Source: Actinobacteria bacterium ADurb.Bin346
GTDB taxonomy: Bacteria; Actinomycetota; Humimicrobiia; Humimicrobiales; Humimicrobiaceae
Assembly: GCA_002068775.1 (NCBI GenBank)
Contig: MWAX01000164.1
Location: forward strand, 1-16,524
Direction of reading: 5' to 3'
DNA length: 16,524 nucleotides
The notes under the pieces were generated by a model, which was not told the origin of the DNA, searched no databases, and saw only the letters and a list, made by a program, of their open reading frames with translations. How positions within the stretch are numbered: position 1 is the first letter of the stretch; the number at the start of each line of letters is the position of its first letter. The position numbers and the translations under genes were made by a program. Shown one piece after another: positions 5,339-13,908 of this stretch.

Positions 5339-7930
5339 TCAATCTACAATTTTTAAGAAAATGTCTATAAGGTTAGGATCGAATTGTTTACCCGAAAGAC
5401 AAAGCAATTCTTTCTTTGCTTCGGCTTTTGTAAAAGCATTCTTATAAGGCCTGTCATTAGTCATAACATCATAAGCATCAACAATTGATATAATCCTTGA
5501 TGTAATTGGAATCTGATCCCCTGAAAGCTTATGCGGATAACCTGTACCATCCCACCATTCATGATGACAGAGGATTGCTTCACTAATATGAGCTAACTGT
5601 GGAGATGCATAGACTATATTGTGCCCAATTTCTGAATGTCTTTTCATGATGTCCCACTCTTCATTATTAAGATAACTTTTTTTCTGCAGGATTTTTTCAG
5701 GAATTGCGATTTTACCTATATCATGTAATTTGGCAAGCAGCATAAGATCGTCAATCGAGCTTTCAGGAAGCCCGATAGCATTACCAAGCTTGACCGCAAG
5801 CTCCTGAAGCCTTTTTGCATGGTCCTGTGTTTCATGGCTTTTTTCCCAAAGACTTCTCTCAAGTGATGACAGCAGGGAACTGAATATGCTTTTTCTTTCG
5901 AGAAGTTTTCTACGATACATAAGGTCTTCTGCTTTTTTAATGACCTTTAGTATATCTGTGCCCGGTGTTATTTTAGTTGCAGTCCCGAGTGAGATGCTGA
6001 GCGGAACTTTTTTATTATTAGTTTTATCCACTGTATTTTTAATGCGGTCTATTATTTCTTTTGTCTCATTCTCGGCAGTTTTAGGCAGAAGGATGGCAAA
6101 TTCATCGCCTCCCCATCTGGCGACTATATCATCTTCCCTGCAGCATTTTCTCAGCACGGCAGCTGATGCTTTCAATAATCTGTCTCCTTCCATGTGTCCA
6201 AACGCATCATTGGCAAGCTTCAGGCCGTTTATATCTCCTATAATTATGCTCAAGGGAAGCTGTCTTTTAGTATTGAGCCTTTTCAGTTCTTCTTCAAAAT
6301 AAGCTCTATTATAAAGCCCTGTCAGGCTGTCATAAAAACTCAGATATTTGATTTTCCTGTCGGTTTTATGATTTTCAATCGCATTTATAAAAATATTTCC
6401 CATAATTCTCAGGAGGGACAGCTCCTCCTCATTCCATTTTTTCATTTTTTTTACAGAATCAAATCCGAGGAAACCTTTGAGATGATTTCTATATAACATT
6501 GGGACCAGCGCAATCGATTTTATATCCTGTGCTTTGAAAGTTTCAGTAAGAAAACCTGCTTCCGGCGGCATTTCATCCAGATTTTCAATACAAATATCCT
6601 CCCGAGCATTTAACCTGTCCAGAAGCCACTTATACTGGATGCAGGGCATCATTCTGCAATTATTTAGCTGAGGCTCTATGCCGTCAGCGGTCCATTCACT
6701 TGTATTATCTATGTATTTGAAGTCTTTTGTTATAAGAAACACATAACTCCTGTCTGCATCAGAAAATTTACCTATTATTCTTAAAGCTTTGCCAATTTTC
6801 TTATCGATATTTTCCGGAGGAGTTGACATAAAACTTGCAGAAATCCTTGCAACCAGCTTAGCAAATCTGGCTTTATATTTAAGTATATTTTCAGATTTTT
6901 CTTTTTCTGTAATGTCCCTTATTATTATTGTGGTGCAGTTTAGCTGATTATAATGATTAAAATTCTGGTTGACATCTATTCCATAAAAAGTTTTTTTTGT
7001 ATCATCCATTATTATTTTTTCCTGATCCTTTTTGTCTTTACCCCTGATGTACTCAATGCATTGCGGCCATACATCCCGGATATTTTTGCCAGTCAGGTTT
7101 TTATTTGACGAGCCTATTAATTTAAGGGCTATTGGGCTGATTTCAAGTATAAAATTTTTTTTATCAAGGACTATTACCCCGTCCTTCATATTTTCTAAGA
7201 TTGCGCTTTTTGTGACCGGAATAACACTGCCCAGATTAAGTCGTATAACACCTACAAGAAGGATTATTATGCTTGCTGAAAGAAGAAGGGGAGTAAAGTC
7301 TATATAAGATAATGGGAATAATCCTGCAAGATAAACAATATTTGCTGCGATGGGAAAAATTGCAGCCATCATTAAAAGTATCGTTGTAAGTCTGTAAAAT
7401 TTGATGGATACAGCGAGCATCTTGAATAACTGGTAAAAGCTGACGAGAATCAGTATGTACGCATACACTGTCCATATCCAGAATAAAATACCGAATTCCT
7501 TTAACAGATAATTATTTCCCCTTTCAAACAGGATGGTGTATTTAATTACCACAAGATGGTGGAATCTGTTAGTGAAATCAGTAATTGTATAAATAAAGGG
7601 AAATACTGATACAGCAATCACATTTTGCGGTTTTGACCATTCTTTATAACCGGAATACTGCATTACAAACACGAAAAAGGATACCGGAACGGTGCATATG
7701 CCAATAAAAGATAAATGGTTTAAAAAAACTTTATGCTGCTCAGAAATTGTCAGAAGCTCAAATGCATTTGTCAGCAGCCACAATATTGTTCCAACTGAAA
7801 GAATTATCAGGACCCTGTAATTAAGAATGGGTTTGGCTTTTGAAATATATATTACAAAAATAAAAGCAAATACTATCCCGACAAACTGAGGTATTGCAAA
7901 ATAGTTAAATTGTAAAAAAGAATGACCCAT
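5339..7930 (-). CDS. Membrane 7TM-PAS-GAF-GGDEF-HD-GYP cyclic-di-GMP enzyme
   Basis: 863 residues. About 1-230 form a histidine-kinase-type 7TM sensor region; PAS about 240-345; GAF about 355-520. GGDEF about 525-680 has DSLTGLYNR, GDINGLK, FGHMEGD and intact GGDEF at 607-611. R598-x-x-D601 five residues before it is an intact inhibitory I-site. HD-GYP about 690-863 has HDIGK (736-740), HSEIGH (765-770) and HHEWWDGTGYP (789-799). Both catalytic halves look active: the first would join two GTP into c-di-GMP, the second hydrolyse it. Which dominates cannot be read from sequence. It lacks a clear Shine-Dalgarno sequence. It is immediately upstream, on the same strand, of the c-di-GMP-riboswitch-controlled CAP gene but has its own transcript. 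Confidence 0.92.
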   Translation of the reverse strand: MGHSFLQFNYFAIPQFVGIVFAFIFVIYISKAKPILNYRVLIILSVGTILWLLTNAFELLTISEQHKVFLNHLSFIGICTVPVSFFVFVMQYSGYKEWSKPQNVIAVSVFPFIYTITDFTNRFHHLVVIKYTILFERGNNYLLKEFGILFWIWTVYAYILILVSFYQLFKMLAVSIKFYRLTTILLMMAAIFPIAANIVYLAGLFPLSYIDFTPLLLSASIIILLVGVIRLNLGSVIPVTKSAILENMKDGVIVLDKKNFILEISPIALKLIGSSNKNLTGKNIRDVWPQCIEYIRGKDKKDQEKIIMDDTKKTFYGIDVNQNFNHYNQLNCTTIIIRDITEKEKSENILKYKARFAKLVARISASFMSTPPENIDKKIGKALRIIGKFSDADRSYVFLITKDFKYIDNTSEWTADGIEPQLNNCRMMPCIQYKWLLDRLNAREDICIENLDEMPPEAGFLTETFKAQDIKSIALVPMLYRNHLKGFLGFDSVKKMKKWNEEELSLLRIMGNIFINAIENHKTDRKIKYLSFYDSLTGLYNRAYFEEELKRLNTKRQLPLSIIIGDINGLKLANDAFGHMEGDRLLKASAAVLRKCCREDDIVARWGGDEFAILLPKTAENETKEIIDRIKNTVDKTNNKKVPLSISLGTATKITPGTDILKVIKKAEDLMYRRKLLERKSIFSSLLSSLERSLWEKSHETQDHAKRLQELAVKLGNAIGLPESSIDDLMLLAKLHDIGKIAIPEKILQKKSYLNNEEWDIMKRHSEIGHNIVYASPQLAHISEAILCHHEWWDGTGYPHKLSGDQIPITSRIISIVDAYDVMTNDRPYKNAFTKAEAKKELLCLSGKQFDPNLIDIFLKIVD

Positions 7931-8101
7931 ATATTTTTAAATTAATGTTATAATAAATACTTATAATTATCTGCCTGATAACTTTAATAGTTATAATAAC
8001 GATTTTAAAATATTTATATTATAATTAATTATATATTAAAAATATACTTTATATCAATAAATGTTTTAATATAATCAATACAGATAAATAAAACAGAAAA
8101 C

Positions 8102-8590
8102 ATGAATATCAGGAGCATGAACAATCAACAGAAACTAAAACTCTGCAGGGAGCTGATCAGAGAATATAAGATGAAGCCCCTGACTTTCGAGGGAGGGTTT
8201 TACTTAGAGACTTTTCGTTCAGACACATGTTCTTCCATACTTTTTTTAATAACCCGGCAAAATTTTTCAAGGCTTCACAGGCTGCCGACAGCAGAAATAT
8301 ATAATTTTTATTTTGGGGATCCTGTGAATATGATAAATATTGCAGGAAATGGCAAATTATCCTTTATAAAACTGGGAGATAATTTTAAAACCGGTGAAAA
8401 ATTCCAGCATGTTGTTCCCGGAGGCTGCTGGCAGGCATCCTATCTTTCAGAAGGCGGAGTTTTTGCCATGATGGGAACGATTATGGCCCCGGCTTTTAAA
8501 ATAGGTGATTTTGAGGATGCCACAAAATATAAGCAGATAATGCTTGATAATTACCCTGACTGCAATAAATTGCTTGAGAAGCTGATATAA
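8102..8590 (+). CDS. Cupin_5 (DUF985) family protein
   Basis: 162 residues, soluble, no signal peptide. It follows the DUF985/cupin_5 pattern: GGFYLETFRS (31-40), SSILFLI, FSRLHRLPTAEIYNFYFGDP (55-74) with His59 and Glu65, a LG-D motif at 91-93, HVVPGGCWQASYL (103-115) and MAPAFKIGDFEDA (128-140). Family members are single-domain cupins thought to bind a small sugar or nucleotide-like ligand. Catalytic roles are mostly unproven, and I give no substrate. It diverges from the HD-GYP gene. The ATG has no clear Shine-Dalgarno sequence. A TATAAT lies about 35 bp upstream. A later Met6 has AGGAG only one base before it, too close to decide the start. Confidence 0.8.
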   Translation: MNIRSMNNQQKLKLCRELIREYKMKPLTFEGGFYLETFRSDTCSSILFLITRQNFSRLHRLPTAEIYNFYFGDPVNMINIAGNGKLSFIKLGDNFKTGEKFQHVVPGGCWQASYLSEGGVFAMMGTIMAPAFKIGDFEDATKYKQIMLDNYPDCNKLLEKLI

Positions 8591-8670
8591 TGATTGCAGG
8601 GAATGCCTGCGCCTGCATGGGGGCTGTTTGGGATGCTAATATTACGGCAGCTTAAAACACTAATGTGACA

Positions 8671-9537
8671 CTAATATGACGGGCTGACTGCAATTCCCCA
8701 TAATCCCGGTCCGGTATGAGCGCTGATTACAGTTGTTATTGTGGTCACGATAAGCTCGTCAATATTTATTTCTTTATTTTGTCTGAATAGCTTTTCAAGC
8801 TTAGAAGCAATCGTGGAATCTTCACCATAGAATATCCCGATTTTACTTTTTTTATTTTTTTTAGCTTCAAGAACTGCAAAATTATAAATTTCCCTGAAAG
8901 CTGCATCAAGGTTTTTAGCGAATTTTTTTAAATGGACTTTGCCGTTTTTGCCTATTGTAAGAATGGGAATAAATTTTAATGCAATACTGAGAATTTTTGA
9001 GAGAAATGCTGCTCTGCCTCCTTTTAAAACATATTCAAAGTTTTCAAGGATTGCAATAAATCTGTTTTTCTCTATAAGCTCATCAATAAGAGCACTTACC
9101 TCTTCAACAGACTTGCCCGCAGCAGCAGCTCTTGCAGCCTGGAGGACTGTAAAACCAAGGCAGATCGTTGAAGTTTTTGAATCTATTATACTTATCCGGC
9201 TGTCGCCGAGACTAAGCTTTGCAATGCTGGCTGCATTGATGGTGCCTGAAAGTCTTGAACTCAGGATAATACAAAATATGTATTCAAATCCTTCATCAAA
9301 AAGGGACTGGAATATTTTATAGAAATCACCGGCAGACGGAGCAGAAGTATTTACCTTAAAACCTTTTCTTAGAGCATCGAATACCTCAGCAGTTGTTATT
9401 TCAAATCCATCTCTTTTCAATTCATCTTTATAACCAATATACATGGGTACAACCGATACAGGAAGGCCCCTTAGCAATTCATGCGGGACATCAGATGAAG
9501 AATCAGTGACGATAGCTATTTTATTTAAATTTTTCAT
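8671..9537 (-). CDS. DegV family fatty-acid-binding protein
   Basis: 288 residues, full length for the family. The N-terminal domain carries IVTDSSSD (9-16), TSAPS (64-68) and SSRLSGT (93-99), the lipid-carboxylate-binding signatures. The C-terminal domain has KGGRAAFLSKIL, PILTIGKNGKV and HTGPGLWG (274-281). DegV/FakB proteins bind fatty acids, and in Firmicutes present them to a FakA kinase. No FakA is in the window, so kinase coupling here is only inferred. It is the last gene of a minus-strand operon. Its ATG follows the CAP gene's TGA after three bases (TGA TAA ATG), with GGGGTGA as ribosome site, which suggests translational coupling. It ends in TAG, followed by a short repeat and no obvious terminator before the converging cupin gene. 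Confidence 0.92.
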   Translation of the reverse strand: MKNLNKIAIVTDSSSDVPHELLRGLPVSVVPMYIGYKDELKRDGFEITTAEVFDALRKGFKVNTSAPSAGDFYKIFQSLFDEGFEYIFCIILSSRLSGTINAASIAKLSLGDSRISIIDSKTSTICLGFTVLQAARAAAAGKSVEEVSALIDELIEKNRFIAILENFEYVLKGGRAAFLSKILSIALKFIPILTIGKNGKVHLKKFAKNLDAAFREIYNFAVLEAKKNKKSKIGIFYGEDSTIASKLEKLFRQNKEINIDELIVTTITTVISAHTGPGLWGIAVSPSY

Positions 9538-9540
9538 TTA

Positions 9541-10377
9541 TCACCCCGTAAAAATAAGGACAATATAATAGCTTTCACCATTAGAGCTGGCCCCAATACC
9601 TGCACCGGTAAAATAAGGATTTAGCATATTTGCCCGGTGCACATCGCTGTTCATCCAGGTATTGAAAAATAATCCAGGAGATGCCATTGACGGCGGACTG
9701 CAGAATTGTATATTTTCTCCTGCTGTTGAATACATAATACCGTTTTCAAAAAGATAATTATATACGCTTTTTCCTTCAGGCGTTATATGAGAAAAATAGC
9801 CTCTTGCTGCCATATCATCACTTCTCTGCTGCGCGATATTATTCAAAGATTCATTAATAATAAGGGCAGGGACAGCGGCATCATTTCTGGCTGCATTTAT
9901 TATTTCTGCAAGTGCCGCCTGAATATTTACTGCAGCAGCGGGCTCTGTGCCGGAAGGGCAATGCAGTGTGCTATCCTGCGCAAAGTCTTCGGTTACCTGG
10001 TCAAAGTTTTTATAAGCTTCACTGTCATTTTCTGAAGTAATATAATCATCATATTTATCTGTCTTTTCAATAATATTATTAAACAAATATCCGGTGGCAT
10101 TACTGCACGGGTTTTCTGCGTTTGTCTCAGCCCCAAAACCCTTAACGCTTATTTTTCCCGGGATTTTTCCGTTTAAATTTTTCACTGCAAAAAAATTATG
10201 TTGTGTCTGTTTTGAGTCATTGATTTTATTTAGCTTCCTGGAAGGACTTGAAATATTTGCATTGGTAATGATGCATCCGGATAAAAAAATTATGGTAAAA
10301 GAAAGAATTAAAAGCAGAGATAAATAAACATACTTAAAAACAGCAGGTATTTTTGCATGTTTAAAACTTTTTGACAT
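9541..10377 (-). CDS. CAP/SCP-domain lipoprotein
   Basis: 278 residues. A hydrophobic helix (about 15-34) ends in the lipobox LSGC with Cys35, so the protein should be lipid-anchored outside the cell membrane. A long low-complexity, Asn/Ser/Asp-rich segment (about 40-145) precedes the CAP domain (about 148-278). Key residues are His197 in GYFSHITPEG, Glu221 in TAGENI and His247 in SDVHRANML, the same pattern as the protein at 4214-4825. The biological role is unknown; CAP proteins act outside the cytoplasm. The ATG immediately follows the methyltransferase TAG with no gap, and AGGAA lies inside the upstream gene, so translation is probably coupled. Confidence 0.88.
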   Translation of the reverse strand: MSKSFKHAKIPAVFKYVYLSLLLILSFTIIFLSGCIITNANISSPSRKLNKINDSKQTQHNFFAVKNLNGKIPGKISVKGFGAETNAENPCSNATGYLFNNIIEKTDKYDDYITSENDSEAYKNFDQVTEDFAQDSTLHCPSGTEPAAAVNIQAALAEIINAARNDAAVPALIINESLNNIAQQRSDDMAARGYFSHITPEGKSVYNYLFENGIMYSTAGENIQFCSPPSMASPGLFFNTWMNSDVHRANMLNPYFTGAGIGASSNGESYYIVLIFTG

Positions 10378-11304
10378 CTAATTCCTTTTTTTGACTATTG
10401 CAAATATTTTTCTGATATGTTCAGGAGTGCTTCCGCAGCAGGCGCCAGCTATTGAAATATTATAATTTAAAATTTCTTTAAAATTTTCTGCCATCATTTC
10501 CGGGGTTTCATTAAAAATGGTCATCCCGTCAATAAAAGAGGGCACACCTGCATTTGGCTGTATGAGAAGTAAAGCATCAGGGTTTGCATCTCGTATTTTT
10601 TCTGTAATTTTTATCATGGAGTCAGAGCCCACACTGCAGTTTGCACCAATTAAATCACAGCCGGCATCAATTAGATACTTGCCAAATTTGTCTGCCCTGT
10701 TGCCCATGACGGTGATCCCGTCTTCTTTAAATGAAAGTGTGCAGGCAATCAGTGTTTCAGGAGCTGCTTTTTTTGCTCCCTCCACTGCTGCAAGCGCTTC
10801 ATTTAAGTCAATCATAGTCTCTATTATTATCAGGTCAACGCCATTTTTAGAAAGTGTTTCTGCCTGGCGGGCAAATGAATCAAGAAGCAACTGGTATTTT
10901 GTATCTCCATAAGGCTCAAGCAGCCTTCCGGAAGGGCCAATATCCCCGGCAATAAATACTTTCCTGTCATGCGCGCTTTTTCCCCTATAGAGTTCAATTG
11001 CTTTCTGCGCCGCCAGAACACCTTTGAGATTTATTTCATTAAAATAACCGGCATTTCCTGATTGTTCAAGCTTGGCAGGGCTTGCTCCAAGGGTGTTGGT
11101 CTGTATTATGTCTGAGCCAGCTTCAATATACTGGAGATGGATTTGAGTAATACTGTCAAGCGCGGAAGGATCAAGGTTTAAAAAATCACCAGGACCTTTA
11201 TAACCGAGAGCCTGGAGTGAGGTTCCCATTGCACCGTCACAAACAAGAGTTCTCTTATTCATTAAGGTTAAAAGGTCCTGTTTAGTTTTTTTTATTGAGC
11301 CCAT
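10378..11304 (-). CDS. Homocysteine S-methyltransferase family protein
   Basis: 308 residues, one S-methyl_trans barrel, like the N-terminal module of cobalamin-dependent methionine synthase. Motifs are VCDGAMGTSLQ (21-31), IIQTNTLGAS (66-75), AGDIGPSGRLL (119-129), GANCSVG with Cys223 and GACCGSTPEHI with Cys289-Cys290. The three cysteines are the zinc ligands that activate homocysteine thiolate. The protein is too short to carry folate or cobalamin domains, so it needs a separate methyl donor or corrinoid partner that is not in this window. The donor could be another methylated compound. It is the second gene of the bS22-methyltransferase-CAP-DegV operon. The ribosome site before its ATG is weak. 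Confidence 0.88.
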   Translation of the reverse strand: MGSIKKTKQDLLTLMNKRTLVCDGAMGTSLQALGYKGPGDFLNLDPSALDSITQIHLQYIEAGSDIIQTNTLGASPAKLEQSGNAGYFNEINLKGVLAAQKAIELYRGKSAHDRKVFIAGDIGPSGRLLEPYGDTKYQLLLDSFARQAETLSKNGVDLIIIETMIDLNEALAAVEGAKKAAPETLIACTLSFKEDGITVMGNRADKFGKYLIDAGCDLIGANCSVGSDSMIKITEKIRDANPDALLLIQPNAGVPSFIDGMTIFNETPEMMAENFKEILNYNISIAGACCGSTPEHIRKIFAIVKKRN

Positions 11305-11319
11305 TTTAAAAAATAGAAA

Positions 11320-11415
11320 TTATTTATTTCTTCGCTGCCAGCGGGTCTTCTTCAGCATTTTTTTATGTTTTTTCTTACGCATTTTTTTGCGGCGCTTCTT
11401 GATAACTGAACTCAC
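11320..11415 (-). CDS. Small ribosomal protein bS22 (AURKAIP1/COX24-like)
   Basis: GTG start at 11415 with AGAAGG seven bases upstream, stop TAA at 11320. It encodes 31 residues, nearly all basic: SSVIKKRRKKMRKKKHKK then MLKKTRWQRRNK. This matches the pattern of the short actinobacterial bS22 proteins (SVIKKRRKRM, KKKHRKLL, TRxQRR) that sit in the small ribosomal subunit of mycobacteria. It is too short for most gene finders. It lies 15 bp ahead of the methyltransferase gene on the same strand and may share its transcript. It is the strongest lineage marker here. Confidence 0.85.
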   Translation of the reverse strand: MSSVIKKRRKKMRKKKHKKMLKKTRWQRRNK

Positions 11416-11483
11416 TGCATTACCTTCTCTTCCCTGAATCTTTTTATAGGAAAATTGTCAAATGATATTGATAAAGAACCCAT

Positions 11484-11525
11484 GTGCCAAAAAAATGCAA
11501 CAAATCTGCAGCATGTTGCTTTTTT
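11484..11525. terminator. Terminator-like hairpin between divergent genes
   Basis: GCAACA (11497-11502) pairs with TGTTGC (11514-11519) around an 11-nt loop. A runs upstream and T runs downstream make it readable as a terminator on either strand. It sits between the divergent bS22 operon and the cyclase gene, so it does not end a known gene. It may insulate the two transcription units. Confidence 0.5.
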
Positions 11526-11651
11526 AGAAATGGTATTATATCAGAATAAGGATAAAAGCAAAATAAAAGCAAAAAAAATGTTTTTATTTTTAAATAAATT
11601 TAACGATATTATAATATTAGAATTATCATAAATAGCGGGTGACAGATAATT

Positions 11652-13652
11652 ATGAACATCTATATATTTCTGCTGATACTTACTATAGTTATTAGTGTTG
11701 GAAATTCAACAGTAGCCTTCATGAGGAGAGGCACCCCCGGAGCAAAAACGCTTATCCTGCTTAATGTTGCTGCAGCAGTTTATGCATTTGGCTATATATT
11801 TGAAATAACTGTCAAAAGCCTTGATGTAAAACTTATATGGTATGGGATTGAATATTTTGGAATTGCAGCTCTGCCTTTTTTGTGGCTTTTTTTTGCTCTC
11901 CAGTATTCGGATAATGACAGACTGATAATCAATAAAAGAATATTTTATCTGGCAGTAATACCTGTAATTACATTAATAATGGTATGGACAAACAAATACC
12001 ATGGGCTGATGATAAAGAATATAGCAATATCGCCAGGTATTGTTCATGAGATCTCCAAGACTGCCGGCATATGGTATTGGGTGAATATTATATATTCATA
12101 CGGACTGACAATTGCAGGCTCCATTATTCTTATTAATACGGTGACAAAATTACCCACTGCATATATCAGGCAGGGAACTGCGCTTACAATTGGGGCACTG
12201 ATTCCCATTGTGGGCAGCCTGCTATACATTACTAATTCCTTACCGATTGGAGAGCTGGACCTAACACCATTTTCCTGCGCAATTTCCGGCATTCTTTTTT
12301 TGTGGAGCCTTTCCATGCAGAAGACCCTTCAGATAGTGCCAATTGCAAGAGATAAAGTATTTGACAGCATAGAAGATGCAGTAATTGTGGTTAATACAAA
12401 CGGCACAGTAATTGATTTTAATAGAAAAACCAGAGAGATATTTGGCATAAGCGAGAATGAACTTATCAGCCAGAACCTCGAAATATTTTTAATGACAAAA
12501 AATATCAGGTTTAATCTTAAAGATACTGGATTAAAAACTGAGTCGCCTGAAATCTGTAACAATGGAGTAAAATCCTATTATGCAATCACATCATTGCCTG
12601 TAGAAAAAAAACATGGCAAGCTGACCGGCTATCTGGTTGTTTTTAATAATATAACGCAGGCCAAGCTTGCAGAAAAAACACTTTCAGAGTCCAAGAAAAA
12701 AATAGAAGGACTGAACAGGGTAGCCTATGAGCTCTCCATGATCAATGTTGATGAAGAGGTCTACAGGAAAAGCTCTATATCTGCAAAGGAAATGATGGGT
12801 TTTTCATATTTCAGTCTTTTCTTAAAAAAGGATGGTTTGCTGACAAGCAGTTATAACTCCAGCCCAGAATTAAGAGCTCTGTTATCGGATAAGGATTTTT
12901 ATAATGACTGTTTATTAAAAATTTTTAATACTAAAAAAACTGAAATCAGAAGCGTCAATGATTTTCCTGAAAGCTTGAGGACAAGTTTAAAAGGAGTACT
13001 GCAAATACATACAGCTCTATGCATCCCGGTTTCAGATATAGGTGTGGCTTTGCTTTTTGGGGACAGGGAAGAAGTTTTCAGCAATGAGAACATAAGGTTA
13101 GCAGAGCTGCTGGTCGGGCATTCATCTGAATCTTTAAAAAGGATCTGGCTGCAGAAATCTCTGAGAGAGCAGGCGGAACTCGACTCCCTTACGGGGGTGC
13201 ATAACCGCAGATATTTCAGCAGCCTCATCGAGAAAGAAATCGAGCGGTCTAAGAGATACAATTATCCTGTAACGCTTGCAATGATTGACATCGACAGATT
13301 CAAGGAAATCAATGACAGGTATGGCCACCAGGTCGGAGACGAGGTATTAAAAGGCATAGCTGAAGTAATCAGCAGCCAGATAAGAAAAGTGGACACCCTT
13401 ATAAGGTACGGCGGAGACGAGTTTCTTTTAGTGCTGCCCGAAGCTAAGGGCAAAGGCATAGAAGCATTTATTTCAAGGTTGAGAGAGGCTGTTTCTCTCT
13501 GGAGCAGGGAAAGCAGGCTTGTAGATTTTGAGATTGAAATCTCTATTGGCATAAGCTGTTATGATCCTGAGCTCAGTGAGCCTGTTGATAAAATTATTCA
13601 TTATGCAGATGTGGATATGTACAGCAATAAAAAACAAAAAAAATTTAAATAG
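11652..13652 (+). CDS. Membrane 7TM-PAS-GAF-GGDEF diguanylate cyclase
   Basis: 666 residues. About 1-225 form a 7TM histidine-kinase-type sensor region, similar in order and motifs to the one in the HD-GYP protein at 5339-7930 (for example EYFGIAALPFLWLFFALQYS here). PAS about 232-340 (EDAVIVVNTNGTVIDFN); a divergent GAF about 350-500. GGDEF about 505-666 has DSLTGVHNRRYF, MIDIDRFKEIND, YGHQVGDEVL and GGDEF at 587-591. R578-K-V-D581 before it is an intact I-site. It should make c-di-GMP from two GTP at the membrane with product inhibition. No EAL or HD-GYP domain is present. The GGTGA ribosome site precedes the ATG. It is monocistronic and lies upstream of nrdJ with its own stop TAG. Confidence 0.92.
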   Translation: MNIYIFLLILTIVISVGNSTVAFMRRGTPGAKTLILLNVAAAVYAFGYIFEITVKSLDVKLIWYGIEYFGIAALPFLWLFFALQYSDNDRLIINKRIFYLAVIPVITLIMVWTNKYHGLMIKNIAISPGIVHEISKTAGIWYWVNIIYSYGLTIAGSIILINTVTKLPTAYIRQGTALTIGALIPIVGSLLYITNSLPIGELDLTPFSCAISGILFLWSLSMQKTLQIVPIARDKVFDSIEDAVIVVNTNGTVIDFNRKTREIFGISENELISQNLEIFLMTKNIRFNLKDTGLKTESPEICNNGVKSYYAITSLPVEKKHGKLTGYLVVFNNITQAKLAEKTLSESKKKIEGLNRVAYELSMINVDEEVYRKSSISAKEMMGFSYFSLFLKKDGLLTSSYNSSPELRALLSDKDFYNDCLLKIFNTKKTEIRSVNDFPESLRTSLKGVLQIHTALCIPVSDIGVALLFGDREEVFSNENIRLAELLVGHSSESLKRIWLQKSLREQAELDSLTGVHNRRYFSSLIEKEIERSKRYNYPVTLAMIDIDRFKEINDRYGHQVGDEVLKGIAEVISSQIRKVDTLIRYGGDEFLLVLPEAKGKGIEAFISRLREAVSLWSRESRLVDFEIEISIGISCYDPELSEPVDKIIHYADVDMYSNKKQKKFK

Positions 13653-13728
13653 ACTTTTATAAACCGGATTTTGCTTAATAATTTTTAAAACACTTCAAAA
13701 ATAATTGCGAAAAAATCTCAAAAAAATA

Positions 13729-13756
13729 TTGACAACACTACATATAGTGTTATACT
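13729..13756 (+). promoter_or_regulatory. Promoter of nrdJ
   Basis: TTGACA (13729-13734) and TATACT (13751-13756) are separated by 16 bp. The spacer is entirely occupied by a putative NrdR box. Transcription would start near 13763, giving a leader of about 147 nt before the nrdJ ATG. Within that leader GCAGAGAT (13798-13805) can pair with ATCTCTTGC (13851-13859) with one bulge. No cobalamin riboswitch was recognised. Confidence 0.8.
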
Positions 13757-13782
13757 ACAAACTATAACACAATATGCAATAA
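13735..13782. promoter_or_regulatory. Two putative NrdR boxes
   Basis: Box 1 is ACACTACATATAGTGT (13735-13750), a near-perfect match to the 16-bp NrdR palindrome (acaCwAtATaTwGtgt). Box 2 is ACACAATATGCAATAA (13767-13782), strong in its first half. Their starts are 32 bp apart, about three helical turns, the usual arrangement for paired NrdR sites. Box 1 fills the promoter spacer, and box 2 lies just after the -10, so bound NrdR (an ATP/dATP-sensing repressor) would block RNA polymerase. The nrdR gene is not in the window. Confidence 0.7.
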
Positions 13783-13908
13783 TTGTTTATTTTTATTGCA
13801 GAGATTCTTTTGCCGGAAAATCAGCTTTTCAAGCGTTAATAACATTTTTTATCTCTTGCTGTTTCGCTTTGATTATGAATTTTTTTAAGAAGGACAGGAA
13901 ATATTTAT

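Noticed and set aside
8594..8612. GCAGG-CCTGC hairpin between the convergent cupin and DegV genes
   Set aside because: Five base pairs and no T-tract on either side. Not enough for a terminator call.
11446..11462. TTGACA and TATAAA on the minus strand before bS22 as a promoter
   Set aside because: Only about 8 bp separate them, far from the 16-18 bp needed. No good partner hexamer was found for either.
13763..13908. Cobalamin riboswitch upstream of the B12-dependent reductase
   Set aside because: The leader is only about 147 nt and no B12-box-like core was seen. NrdR boxes explain regulation better.
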